The notes under the pieces: model-generated
The model's database searches: none
Told to the model about the DNA's origin: nothing
The model's input: only the letters and a program-made list of their open reading frames with translations
From: an uncultured Paracoccaceae bacterium
GTDB lineage: Bacteria; Pseudomonadota; Alphaproteobacteria; Rhodobacterales; Rhodobacteraceae
NCBI GenBank assembly: GCA_947500005.1
Contig: CANMQJ010000003.1
Location: forward strand, 1 to 64,000
DNA length: 64,000 bases
Reading direction: 5' to 3'
Shown here: in pieces, positions 45,349 through 53,563 of the stretch
How positions within the stretch are numbered: the stretch's first letter is position 1
Layout: each line of letters begins with the position of its first letter
Translations under genes and position numbers: made by a program

Positions 45349-47127
45349 TCAGAACATGATGTAGGGGCCGGTGCCGTCGCCGAAGGTCAGCGTGTCACCG
45401 ACGATGTAGGCGCCGGTGGCCTTCTGCGCCTCGGAGCTGGCGGCGTAGTCGGGCCGGTCGTTTTCCGTGATGAAGCCGTAGCGGCCGCGGAACTGGTAAT
45501 CCTGCGCCGTCGCCACCAGACGGTGGCCGGGCACCTTCTCCTCGATCGAGGTGATCTGCATCTCGGTCGGCAGCGCCGCGCCCGTCTCGTCCACGATCAG
45601 CCGCGAGGTCACCAGCACCGGCGAGGCCAGGTCGACCTTGCCGACATCCTTGGCGTCATAGCTGAAGGTCACCTGGCGCGGCGTGTCGCGGTAGCGGTTG
45701 AGCAGCCGCTTGGCCGCCGCCTGCGCGATCCCGTCGTCGCCGTCCTGCCCCAGCCAGCGGTTGAAGATTTCCAGCACCTGCGACTGGTCATACTCACGCG
45801 GCCCCTCGGCATCGGGATCGACCGCGACCGCGACCTTGCGGAAATTCTCGCCCGACCGGGAGTTGGCCGTGGCGTCGAGAACCCCGTGCCAGTAGAGCAC
45901 CTGGCTGACCCGCTCGTCATGCAGGTCCTTGTTGTCGGTGCTCCCCTCCAGGAAGGTCGCCGCGTCGGTCAGGTCGGGGGCCACCTCGCCGATATCCAGC
46001 GGGCGGTTGGCCCGCATCCGGATCTCCTGCGCGACGTTGTCCCACCACCACAGCACGCCGAACTGCGCGATCTCGCCCAGCAGCTGGGTGACACCCGTCG
46101 GCTTGGCGATGGTCGCGGTCAGGTTGAACCCCGACAGCCAGCGCTGCGCCTCGGTCTCCCAGTCATCCGATGGCACGAACGCGGCATCGACGCCCGCATA
46201 GGTCACCAGCAGATCCGCCGCCACGTCGGCGATGCTCATCCCCTCGACGCGATAGGCCTGCTGGAACAGGTCGCCCTGCGAATGGCTTGCCGCATCGGTC
46301 CCGTCCAGCCCGCGCCCGGTCAGCGTGACCACGTCGCCCGAGCGGGTGAAGCTGACGATCTCGGACCCGATCGAGGCGCGCCCGCTGGCGGCGTACTGGC
46401 TGCCGATGCCCGAGGGTTCCAGCGTCAGGCTGCTCCCGGTCGCGGTCAGCTCCGATGCCAGCTTGCCCTGGCTGGGCGCCGGGCAGAGCGCCTTCTTGTT
46501 GTCGGCCAGGTCCAGCACGTCCTTGGCGACGATCTCGACACCGCCCGCCGCATCCGGACCCTTCCACTCGGCGATGACGTAGTGGCGCACCCGCATCTCG
46601 GCCAGCGGCTGGCCCAGCTCGCCCTCGAGCACCCGCAGCGCGCGGCCGATGTAATAGGGCCAGCGCCGCCGCAGCCGCGAGAAGAACGTCCCGCGCGTGG
46701 CCGGGTCATAGCCGCCCTCGTCCACCTGCGCCGTGCCGTCGCGGCGCTGCGCCTGGTAGCGGTCGAACCAGATGTCGGGATCGGCGAAATCCTTCAGCCG
46801 CACGGTGACCCGCTCGCGCTTGCCCAGCGGACCCATCCTGTCGCTCACCCCGCCGAGGTTCAGCCGCCCCGCGCTCGTTTTCACCAAACCGTCCAGCGCG
46901 GGGATTATCCGCGCCGCGCGCGGCAGGCCCGAGATGTTCGGCGCGAAGCGCAGCGTCTCGGTCTCGACCGCGAAGTTCGGCTTGTCCTGGCAGGTGGCGT
47001 AGGTGTTGAAACACTTGCGCACGCCATCCGTGCCCAGCACCGCCGTGCAGCCGCCGGTGCCATAGGTCAGGCTGCACCGCTCGATATCGATCTCGACGAT
47101 CTGGACAAGCTCGCGCTGCAGGCCCAT
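45349..47127 (-). CDS. Baseplate hub-like tail protein (BR0599/DUF2163-related)
   Basis: 592 aa. The N-terminus has a four-cysteine pattern, C18 and C27 in CSLTYGTGGCTAV then KCFNTYATCQD, like that of lambda gpL-type and gene-transfer-agent hub proteins. A large beta/alpha body follows. Located directly after the tape-measure-side genes, the usual place of the central hub that contacts the tail tip. Its start overlaps the preceding stop by 1 nt (TGATG). Confidence 0.72.
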   Translation of the reverse strand: MGLQRELVQIVEIDIERCSLTYGTGGCTAVLGTDGVRKCFNTYATCQDKPNFAVETETLRFAPNISGLPRAARIIPALDGLVKTSAGRLNLGGVSDRMGPLGKRERVTVRLKDFADPDIWFDRYQAQRRDGTAQVDEGGYDPATRGTFFSRLRRRWPYYIGRALRVLEGELGQPLAEMRVRHYVIAEWKGPDAAGGVEIVAKDVLDLADNKKALCPAPSQGKLASELTATGSSLTLEPSGIGSQYAASGRASIGSEIVSFTRSGDVVTLTGRGLDGTDAASHSQGDLFQQAYRVEGMSIADVAADLLVTYAGVDAAFVPSDDWETEAQRWLSGFNLTATIAKPTGVTQLLGEIAQFGVLWWWDNVAQEIRMRANRPLDIGEVAPDLTDAATFLEGSTDNKDLHDERVSQVLYWHGVLDATANSRSGENFRKVAVAVDPDAEGPREYDQSQVLEIFNRWLGQDGDDGIAQAAAKRLLNRYRDTPRQVTFSYDAKDVGKVDLASPVLVTSRLIVDETGAALPTEMQITSIEEKVPGHRLVATAQDYQFRGRYGFITENDRPDYAASSEAQKATGAYIVGDTLTFGDGTGPYIMF

Positions 47128-47444
47128 CAGCCCCTCCCGATCCGGGCGCCGTCATGCGCCTCGGCCACGCCAAGGCCGCGCGCCACGCGCCGCGTGAAGA
47201 ATTGCTTCAGGTCCGGATCCTCTATCGCGTCCAGGATCTCGCCCAGCTTTGCCACGGTCAGAACCTCGTCCGAGGAGGCCGGGGCCACGCCCTTCAACAT
47301 GTCGATGATCTTCACGCTCTCCTCGAGCAGGTAGATCAGGTCGACGACAAAGGCGTCATCGCGCCGGCGGTGCGGTTCGTCCCGCCCCTCGCGGCACCGC
47401 TGCGCCGCGCGGGTCGTGATCCGCTTGATCTCGGAATGGCTCAT
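47127..47444 (-). CDS. Small tail-module protein
   Basis: 105 aa, MSHSEIKRITTRAAQRCREG at the N-terminus, basic and helical, with a conserved-looking central helix VVDLIYLLEESVKIIDMLKG. ATG 47444 overlaps the upstream stop (ATGA). No recognised domain; position between a distal-tail-like protein and the hub suggests a tail-tip component or chaperone. Confidence 0.65.
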   Translation of the reverse strand: MSHSEIKRITTRAAQRCREGRDEPHRRRDDAFVVDLIYLLEESVKIIDMLKGVAPASSDEVLTVAKLGEILDAIEDPDLKQFFTRRVARGLGVAEAHDGARIGRG

Positions 47445-48277
47445 GGGTTGTCGTAAAGCCTCATGGAAAGGTCCGCCGACATCAGGTCGTTCGGGCCGCT
47501 GTTGTCCGGCGCGATCACCCCGCCCTCGCGCCAGGCGTAATGCAGGTCGCCGTATTTCGTCGGACGCCAGGCCCAGAAGAACCCGCCGCCCCGGTTGAAA
47601 TGCCGCTGGAAGCCCAGCCACGCCGCGCTCCGGATGAAGGCAGGCTCGAGATCGGTGAACCGCGCCTGCGTCCGGCTGCCCGTGCGCACCACGGCCGAGC
47701 CCAGCAGGTTGCCGCCCTCGGACACGTTGGCCTGCAGCGCCACCTCGGTCGGTGTCAGCGGCGGGCGATAGCCACGATAGATCCGCTGCGAGACGGTCAG
47801 CGCCGTCCCGAGGAAGGCTGCCGCGATCTCGACATCGTTGCTCCCCGCGCCTGTCACGAGGAACCGCCACAGCGCCGCGCCGGTTGCGTCGAAATACCAG
47901 CCGATCGCCTGGTCGTCGGCGGGCGTCACGGTGCCCGCCCCGCAATCGTTCCAGGTCGCGCCATCGTTCGTGCTGTATTGCAGCGACACGGTGGCCCCGA
48001 TGGTCCCGAGGTTATGCGCCGCGATTGCGCCGAAACTCAGCGTGGTGATCGCCGACAGCTCGGTCTGCAGCGTGGCGATCCCGGTATCCGGCGTGGCGAT
48101 CCACGCGTCATGCGTCGTGCCGGTAAAGGCCAGCGCGGCGGCCTCGACCTCGGTCCCGACACCGGTCGAATGCGTGCCCGCGTTGGCCCCGTTGTTGAAC
48201 CAGGCGAGGATCGGGTTGTCGCCGGTGCCCGCGCTGGCCAGCGCCGCCGCCCGCGTGGCGTCGATCTTGATGGTCAT
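47441..48277 (-). CDS. Tail protein downstream of the tape measure (distal-tail-like)
   Basis: 278 aa, beta-rich. The N-terminal ~160 residues resemble a carbohydrate-binding/galactose-binding-type module (VSLQYSTNDGATWNDCGAGT); the C-terminus (GFQRHFNRGGGFFWAWRPTK) is aromatic-rich like tail proteins of the TIGR02217 group. Immediately follows the tape measure with a 4-nt overlap, the standard place of a distal tail protein. Confidence 0.68.
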   Translation of the reverse strand: MTIKIDATRAAALASAGTGDNPILAWFNNGANAGTHSTGVGTEVEAAALAFTGTTHDAWIATPDTGIATLQTELSAITTLSFGAIAAHNLGTIGATVSLQYSTNDGATWNDCGAGTVTPADDQAIGWYFDATGAALWRFLVTGAGSNDVEIAAAFLGTALTVSQRIYRGYRPPLTPTEVALQANVSEGGNLLGSAVVRTGSRTQARFTDLEPAFIRSAAWLGFQRHFNRGGGFFWAWRPTKYGDLHYAWREGGVIAPDNSGPNDLMSADLSMRLYDNP

Positions 48278-50067
48278 GTGAACACCACCTGCATGCCACG
48301 GTCGCCCGCCTCGTCCTGGATCACGTCGAACATCGCGGGCACGTCGCCCCAGCGCACGAACGTATCGGGCGAAGGCCCCGAAACCATGACCTGCAGCGGC
48401 TGCGGCGCAGCGGCCGTCGCCCCGGCCCCGGCGGCGAGACCGCCCCCGCCACCGCTCGGGCTTGCGCTCTGGATCGACGAGATCATCGAGGCCGTCCGCG
48501 CGATGGACGCGGCGGCAAAGGCGGCGGCGACGGGCGGCCCGCCGGTCTTCATCCCCTTTTCCCAGGCCGCGACGGCGGCGGCATGCCCGCTCACCACCGC
48601 CTCGGCCAGCGCTGCCGCCTTGCCCACCTTGAACATCTTCTCGTTGCCCGACCGCATCAGCCCGGCCATCTCGCCGAAGAAGCCCTGCGCCGCGGCCAGC
48701 CGCGCATTGCGCGAGCGCTCGTCCAACTCATCTAGCGCCTCAGCATGCTCCGCCTGGATGCGCTGCTCGGCATCGTTGAATTCCTCTTCGGTAGCGAGCT
48801 TCGCCTCCCGGAACTCCCGCAGCTTATCCAGCTGCTCTAATCGCCAAGCTTCCAGTTCCTCCGCATCGCTCATGAATTGTTCTTGGAAAGCTTCGAAGTC
48901 TTCCCGCGACAGGCCACCGCCGCCGCCGCTCCGCCTGGATGTCCTGGTCTTATCGTCACTCGATGGCGGCGAGATGAGTATCGGCGCGCTCGGTGCGGTT
49001 ATTCCGGGAATGGCAGGAGTATCTTCACCATACGACTGAACCCCGCCTTCTTCATCGACATAGAACTGCCCAGTATTCGAGGAGTTGTCCCGGTCAGTCG
49101 CGTTAAAGTCAGCATCCTCCTGATCCATTCGCGCCTGATCCTCAGCGCTCGGAACGGCAACCGGCCCGACATCTACTCCAGCCGCAGCTTGCGCCAGCCC
49201 GATGAATTGGCCGAGAGCGTCAAGGGCCGGCTGCAAATCATCGACGAATTCGATAAAGCCTTGGCCGAAATCGATGAGGGCCGGAAGCCCGACATCGGCC
49301 ACCCAACCAGCCAGCGCCGCGATCTCGTCAGAGTATTCCAGAAGCGCCCGCTTGGCGGTGGTTTCGATAGTTCTGGAGAGTTCTGTGAATTTCCGATCAA
49401 GCTCCACACCGTTGCGGATTAGATCTTGATCTATAATCCGACCAGCCTGCTCCGCTTGGTCTCCAAGCCTTCCGAGCTCCCGCCCGTTATCCCGCAGCAG
49501 AGGCAGGAGCGCCGTTGCATCGTTCGCCAGCGCTTCCATGTAGAATGTCATCTGCGCTTGGCTCAGGCCTGCTTTTTCGAGCGATGAGACATACAGCTGA
49601 AGCGCTTCGGGTCCGGACAATCTCGCGAACTCCTCGGCTGTTACGCCAACTGCAGGCGCAATGTTCTCGAAGAAATCCTTCAACGGACCCGCGCCATTCG
49701 CAAGGAAATCGCCGACCTTGTCGTTCACGTCCTTTAGAACATCCGACAGCTTCTCCTGCGAGAAGCCTACCGTCTCTGCGGCTGCCGCATACTTCTGAAA
49801 CTCCTCCACCCCAATGCCGGCGATATTGGACAGGTTCTGAATTTCGACAGCGCTCTGGGCGGCCCCTCGGGCACTCGCGACGATTCCTGCGCCGATGGCG
49901 ACACCAGATGCTGCAATCAGCGTCCCAGTGCGCGCGGCCCGAGCGGCCATTCCGCTTAGGGTACGCTGGAACTTTTCAGTGTCGTGGGTCGCCCGACGCA
50001 TCCCGCGCTCGAAAGCCGAGACATCAGCGCCAACGATTACGGCGACATCACCCACTACCTTGGTCAT
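48274..50067 (-). CDS. Tail tape measure protein
   Basis: 597 aa. N-terminus VGDVAVIVGADVSAFERGMR is the tape-measure start, followed by a hydrophobic segment (about 48-72), long helices and a coiled coil (about 390-470, EELEAWRLEQLDKLREFREA). The C-terminus is Gly-rich. If the ~1.5 Angstrom-per-residue rule holds, the tail would be about 90 nm. ATG 50067 lies inside the end of the frameshifted tail-chaperone reading frame. Confidence 0.85.
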   Translation of the reverse strand: MTKVVGDVAVIVGADVSAFERGMRRATHDTEKFQRTLSGMAARAARTGTLIAASGVAIGAGIVASARGAAQSAVEIQNLSNIAGIGVEEFQKYAAAAETVGFSQEKLSDVLKDVNDKVGDFLANGAGPLKDFFENIAPAVGVTAEEFARLSGPEALQLYVSSLEKAGLSQAQMTFYMEALANDATALLPLLRDNGRELGRLGDQAEQAGRIIDQDLIRNGVELDRKFTELSRTIETTAKRALLEYSDEIAALAGWVADVGLPALIDFGQGFIEFVDDLQPALDALGQFIGLAQAAAGVDVGPVAVPSAEDQARMDQEDADFNATDRDNSSNTGQFYVDEEGGVQSYGEDTPAIPGITAPSAPILISPPSSDDKTRTSRRSGGGGGLSREDFEAFQEQFMSDAEELEAWRLEQLDKLREFREAKLATEEEFNDAEQRIQAEHAEALDELDERSRNARLAAAQGFFGEMAGLMRSGNEKMFKVGKAAALAEAVVSGHAAAVAAWEKGMKTGGPPVAAAFAAASIARTASMISSIQSASPSGGGGGLAAGAGATAAAPQPLQVMVSGPSPDTFVRWGDVPAMFDVIQDEAGDRGMQVVFT

Positions 50068-50652
50068 TGCGCACCTTTGCCTTTTCTGCCCTGAGCCACG
50101 CCTTCAGCTCGTCCCATTCTTCCTCGCGGTGTCGGCTCTGCGGCTGGTGCGCCGCGATCAGCCACCAGACCTGCCCGGGCGTCATCCGCCAGAACTCGGG
50201 AGCCGACACCCAGCCGCGCCCGACCACCAGGTCATGCAGCGCCCGGACTATTCCTTTTTCGGGGCGCTCTTCTTCTCCGTCTTTTTTTTTGCCCCGCCGC
50301 GCAGCCGCAGCGCCGCCGGGGGCGAGACGATGGCCAGCAGCGCCATGATTGTGCCCTGGATGGTCATCAGCGCATCGGCACCGCCTTCGACGATGTCGGA
50401 CTGGATCGAGAGGTAGATCTCTTCATCCGTGACCTTCGCCCCGGCGAAGCGCAGCGCCGCGCCGAAGGCCCGCGCCAGCCGGGCATGGGTCGGGCCGGGC
50501 TTGTTCGTCAGCACGACCACGGCAGGCAGGCCGGATGGCCCGGCCAGCTGGTCCTCGATGACGGCGACGAGGCTCAGAACATCCTTTGCCGGGATGACGT
50601 AATCCTCGCCGCGCCAGCCAAGCGTGACCGGCTCGAAGCTCATCCCCTCCAT
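50048..50652 (-). CDS. Tail assembly chaperone, -1 frameshift fusion (gpGT-like)
   Basis: Predicted 201-aa product: 124 residues in the first frame to the A9 run, then a -1 shift into a 77-residue extension ending at the TGA at 50048-50050. The extension, DGEEERPEKGIVRALHDLVV then WVSAPEFWRMTPGQVWWLI, is a real tail-chaperone T domain (PEFWRMTPGQ-type) with no start codon or ribosome site of its own. In lambda, gpG and gpGT bind the tape measure and recruit tail-tube subunits. Confidence 0.8.
50248..50652 (-). CDS. Tail assembly chaperone, unshifted form (gpG-like)
   Basis: 134 aa, MEGMSFEPVTLGWRGEDYVI at the N-terminus, ending in a Lys-rich tail (KKKTEKKSAPKKE). It occupies the conserved slot between tail-tube and tape-measure genes. 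ATG 50652 overlaps the upstream stop (TGATG); ATG 50643, with GGAGGGG just before it, is an alternative. The AAA AAA AAG stretch near its end is the frameshift site. Confidence 0.82.
   Translation of the reverse strand: MEGMSFEPVTLGWRGEDYVIPAKDVLSLVAVIEDQLAGPSGLPAVVVLTNKPGPTHARLARAFGAALRFAGAKVTDEEIYLSIQSDIVEGGADALMTIQGTIMALLAIVSPPAALRLRGGAKKKTEKKSAPKKE
50281..50290 (-). promoter_or_regulatory. Programmed -1 ribosomal frameshift site
   Basis: On the minus strand GCA-AAA-AAA-AAG: nine consecutive A then G, containing the dnaX-type A-AAA-AAG heptamer in the right phase. Slipping back one base continues translation for 77 codons, whereas the zero frame stops at 50248. The location is where lambda-like phages shift. 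Confidence 0.8.
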
Positions 50653-51053
50653 CAGGCGCCGGCCTGCGTGAAGGTCCACGCCCCATCCGACCGGAAGGTT
50701 GCGTTGAAACGCTCCCCCTCTTCGTCGGGCGCGGTCTCGCCATAGCTGACTAGGACGAAATCGCCCGAGATCACATCGCCATTGGCGAACTCGTAGGTGA
50801 GGTCGGACAGGAACTTTCCGCTCGCCGCGCCCAGGGCGATGTCGCGCAGGACCTGGTCTTCTTCGTAGCCCTCGCCCGTGATCTCGATCTGCTGGCCGGT
50901 GAAGACATCGGCGAGGTAGCTGACATAACCGCTGTCGCCCTTGTCGGTGGTAACGATCGGTTCGCCGTTCACCGTCATGCTGTTGGTCAGCAGCCCCGCG
51001 ATCGCGGTGCTGTTCTTCTTGATCAGGCACAGACGCCCTGGTTGCTTTGCCAT
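50652..51053 (-). CDS. Major tail tube protein
   Basis: 133 aa, beta-rich; N-terminus MAKQPGRLCLIKKNSTAIAG and the central TGQQIEITGEGYEEDQVLRD segment fit the TP901-1/HK97-type tail tube fold. Directly upstream of the frameshifted chaperone and tape measure, and downstream of the head-tail completion genes, which confirms the assignment. Confidence 0.82.
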   Translation of the reverse strand: MAKQPGRLCLIKKNSTAIAGLLTNSMTVNGEPIVTTDKGDSGYVSYLADVFTGQQIEITGEGYEEDQVLRDIALGAASGKFLSDLTYEFANGDVISGDFVLVSYGETAPDEEGERFNATFRSDGAWTFTQAGA

Positions 51054-51084
51054 GGTCTCTCTCCGGTTCCAGGTGGTGCGCCGG

Positions 51085-51477
51085 TCAGGCGCTTTCGATC
51101 AGGGCGCGATACTCGCAAACCCCGTGGATCTTGCCGTCCGCGTCGGGCCAGCAGTCGCTGAACTCCCGGCGCAGGATGAAATTCGAAAACCCGCTCACGC
51201 CCAGCACCTGGTCGTGAAGCGCCGCGTAGATCGCGCCCTGGATCTGCCGCACCTTCAGCACCTGCCCCTTGGCGCTGAAGCTGTGGATCCGGATCAGCGC
51301 GCGGTGTCCCGGCGTGCTCTTCGTGTCGCCATTGGTCAGGATGACCCGGCCCATCACGACATAGGGAAAGGCCGCGCCCTGCTGCGCCACGTCGTGAATC
51401 CCCTGCACCCCAAGGGATGCGCCCGACAGCCGGGCGAAGAGAGCGGTCTGCAGCGGGGCCGCGACGTCAGCGGGCAT
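51085..51477 (-). CDS. Tail completion/terminator protein (DUF3168-like)
   Basis: 130 aa. PYVVMGRVILTNGDTKSTPG and RIHSFSAKGQVLKVRQIQGA are the DUF3168-type core (a tail terminator fold). Overlaps the HK97 gp10-like gene by 11 bp and precedes the tail tube gene. Confidence 0.8.
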   Translation of the reverse strand: MPADVAAPLQTALFARLSGASLGVQGIHDVAQQGAAFPYVVMGRVILTNGDTKSTPGHRALIRIHSFSAKGQVLKVRQIQGAIYAALHDQVLGVSGFSNFILRREFSDCWPDADGKIHGVCEYRALIESA

Positions 51478-51880
51478 TGCGCCGCGCGGCCCGCGCCAGG
51501 GCCGCCTCCCACTTCTTGCCGAAATGCGTCACCAGGAAAGCGTTCATCTCGGAATTGAACCGCTCCACCCCCGAGGCGACGAAGGCATGTTCCACGCCAT
51601 CCGGTCCCTGCCCGTATTCCAGGAACCGCCAGTAGAACGCTTTTCGCTCGACGATCACGTCGGATCGGATGATCCCGTTCCGGACCTTTCGCCGCTTGGC
51701 CTTGATCGCATCGACCAGGTCGCCGCTATCCTCCGGCGCGTCCTTCTTCGTCTCGTTGCGGATCTGGCCGGCCATCCCGTGAACCGTCGCCCGCATGATG
51801 TTCTTCGCCTCGCGCGGCGCGATCTGGCCCAGCAGGTGGTTGATATCGTCCAGCCCGCGCACGGTGAAAGTCGGCTTCAT
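51467..51880 (-). CDS. HK97 gp10-family neck/tail protein
   Basis: 137 aa. TVRGLDDINHLLGQIAPREA, then NETKKDAPEDSGDLVDAIKA is the gp10-family motif, and FYWRFLEYGQGPDGVEHAFV the conserved C-terminal half. Head-tail joining component. Overlaps neighbours at both ends (4 and 11 bp). Confidence 0.85.
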   Translation of the reverse strand: MKPTFTVRGLDDINHLLGQIAPREAKNIMRATVHGMAGQIRNETKKDAPEDSGDLVDAIKAKRRKVRNGIIRSDVIVERKAFYWRFLEYGQGPDGVEHAFVASGVERFNSEMNAFLVTHFGKKWEAALARAARRNAR

Positions 51881-52212
51881 CCCGTCACCCCCCGCTCCGC
51901 GATCACCCGCATGTACCGGTCCCGCGTGCCGCGATCCGGCAGCGACCGGATGTCATAGGTCTCGCCGTTCCAGACCACCCGCATCCGCTCGCTCAGATCG
52001 TCCCGCGACCGGATGCGGAACGTCACCTGGTGCTGCGCCGACATGCGCTGCTCCTCGAACCGCTCGCCGCCGCCGCCGGGCAGCATCTGCGCCCAGACGG
52101 TCGGAACCTTCTCAAGGTCGGTCCAGACCTGTTCCTGCCCGCCAGCTCCGTCCGGGGTCAGCGTCACGTCCTGGAACGTGATCCGCTGGTCTAGGCGTCC
52201 GATCCGCGACAT
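51877..52212 (-). CDS. Head-tail adaptor / head closure protein
   Basis: 111 aa. MSRIGRLDQRITFQDVTLTP plus EERMSAQHQVTFRIR-type strand and VVWNGETYDIRSLPDRGTRD are the SPP1 gp16/head-closure family features. Overlaps the gp10-like gene by 4 nt. Confidence 0.83.
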   Translation of the reverse strand: MSRIGRLDQRITFQDVTLTPDGAGGQEQVWTDLEKVPTVWAQMLPGGGGERFEEQRMSAQHQVTFRIRSRDDLSERMRVVWNGETYDIRSLPDRGTRDRYMRVIAERGVTG

Positions 52213-52216
52213 GCGT

Positions 52217-52783
52217 TCAGACCCAGATCACATGCGGCGCGAGCAGCGCGCGCACACCCAGCGGCATCTCGGTCGCGATGGTGCCCGACAGCACGGCCTC
52301 GGGGGCATCGTACCAATAGGCCACCAGCTTCAGGATCGCCTCGCGGAACTCGTCGGGCACCGACCAGCCGTCATCGCCGTAACCGACCCGCAGGGTGATC
52401 CCCACCGTGTCGACATCGGTCAGGATCGAGGGCCACACCACCAGGTGCGCCGGCACCATCCGGTTCGGCTGCACCGACCGATCCAGCCGGTACTGGTCCG
52501 CCGCCAGGACCTGCGAGGCCCCGGCCGTGTCGAGATATGTGACCTCCTCGATGGCCTGCACCGGACCCACCGGCAGTTCGACAACGCCGCCCAGGCCGGA
52601 CCGGCGCAGCTGCACCTTCTGGGTGATCAGCCGCCGCCGCGTGAACATCTCGACATAGCGCCGAGCCGCGTTGCGCAGATGCTCGATCCGCTCGTCATGC
52701 TGCGCGTGATCGACCCGGCAGATCGCCTTGGCCTCGCGCAGCGATACCGGCTCGTTCTTCGGCCGCTCGATCTCGATCAGCAT
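52217..52783 (-). CDS. Head-tail connector (gp6-like)
   Basis: 188 aa. PVSLREAKAICRVDHAQHDE is the gp6-like N-terminal motif, followed by a helical bundle (RIEHLRNAARRYVEMFTRRR) and a beta region (GITLRVGYGDDGWSVPDEFR). Forms the ring between portal and tail. Confidence 0.83.
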   Translation of the reverse strand: MLIEIERPKNEPVSLREAKAICRVDHAQHDERIEHLRNAARRYVEMFTRRRLITQKVQLRRSGLGGVVELPVGPVQAIEEVTYLDTAGASQVLAADQYRLDRSVQPNRMVPAHLVVWPSILTDVDTVGITLRVGYGDDGWSVPDEFREAILKLVAYWYDAPEAVLSGTIATEMPLGVRALLAPHVIWV

Positions 52784-52792
52784 GGGCGTGGA

Positions 52793-52972
52793 TCAGATCC
52801 GCTCGGCCAGGCCGCGGCCCACGAAATGATGCGCCGACGCCTCGGGCAGCTTCCGGCGCTCGCCCTTGCGGAACGCGGTGGCCTTCTCGGTGCCGCGCAT
52901 CTCGTCCTGCACCTCGTAATCGCTCAGGAACTTGATCTCGACCGTCTCGGTCGCCTTCTTCGCCTGTGCCAT
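52793..52972 (-). CDS. Small head-region protein
   Basis: 59 aa, MAQAKKATETVEIKFLSDYE at the N-terminus. Resembles the short proteins common between capsid and connector genes whose core reads 'V.D...G....YRKGE...LP...A...V..G.A'. GAGGAG 4 nt before ATG 52972 supports translation. Function unknown. Confidence 0.7.
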   Translation of the reverse strand: MAQAKKATETVEIKFLSDYEVQDEMRGTEKATAFRKGERRKLPEASAHHFVGRGLAERI

Positions 52973-53036
52973 CTCGCACTCCTCGCGCCTCGGGTTTCGG
53001 GAAAGGCAGCGCCCGGATCGCCCGGACGCCACCGGG

Positions 53037-53498
53037 TCAGGCGATCACTACCTCGGCGACGGTCGAGGCATCGCTGTCGCTGGCCTTGCCGACCCGCACA
53101 TCCGAGCCGATCACCATCGCGCCCGCATCGCTGGTGGCGGTGCCGACCGTCATGGACAGGCGGAAATGCGTGAAGGCATTCTCGATATCGAGATCGTCCG
53201 CCGCGAAGGAGATCACCGCCTGCTTGTCGGAATCGTTCGATCCGGCCTGCGTCAGCTGGGTGATCGCGGCACCGCTCAGGTCCTTGGCGCCTGCGCCGCT
53301 GCCATTGGTGGCCTGCTCGATCTTCGCGTCGATGGTCGCGCTCGATCCAAGCGTGCCGGCGGCGACGATCGCCATGAAGTTCTGGAACTCGGCGGCCGAG
53401 ATCCAGCCGGTGGTGTAGGTGCCCGTGCCGTAAGCGTCGGGATCGATGGCGCCGAGGACTGCAACCGCGTGCACCAGGGGAACGGTTTTCTGGGTCAT
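53037..53498 (-). CDS. Head decoration or minor structural protein
   Basis: 153 aa, acidic/Ala-rich, no cysteines. N-terminus MTQKTVPLVHAVAVLGAIDP, central KQAVISFAADDLDIENAFTH. No recognised family; the slot right after the capsid gene (65 bp) is usually held by a decoration or head-fibre protein. CTGGAGACAG precedes ATG 53498. Confidence 0.62.
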   Translation of the reverse strand: MTQKTVPLVHAVAVLGAIDPDAYGTGTYTTGWISAAEFQNFMAIVAAGTLGSSATIDAKIEQATNGSGAGAKDLSGAAITQLTQAGSNDSDKQAVISFAADDLDIENAFTHFRLSMTVGTATSDAGAMVIGSDVRVGKASDSDASTVAEVVIA

Positions 53499-53563
53499 TG
53501 TACTGTCTCCAGGGAAGGGGGAATGGCAGGGCCGCGCGGCCCCGCCTCAAGGGTGACGCGCGA

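Noticed and set aside
45223-47334. Plus-strand open frame of 703 codons
   Set aside because: Antisense to the hub-like tail gene; composition is typical of a high-GC shadow frame.
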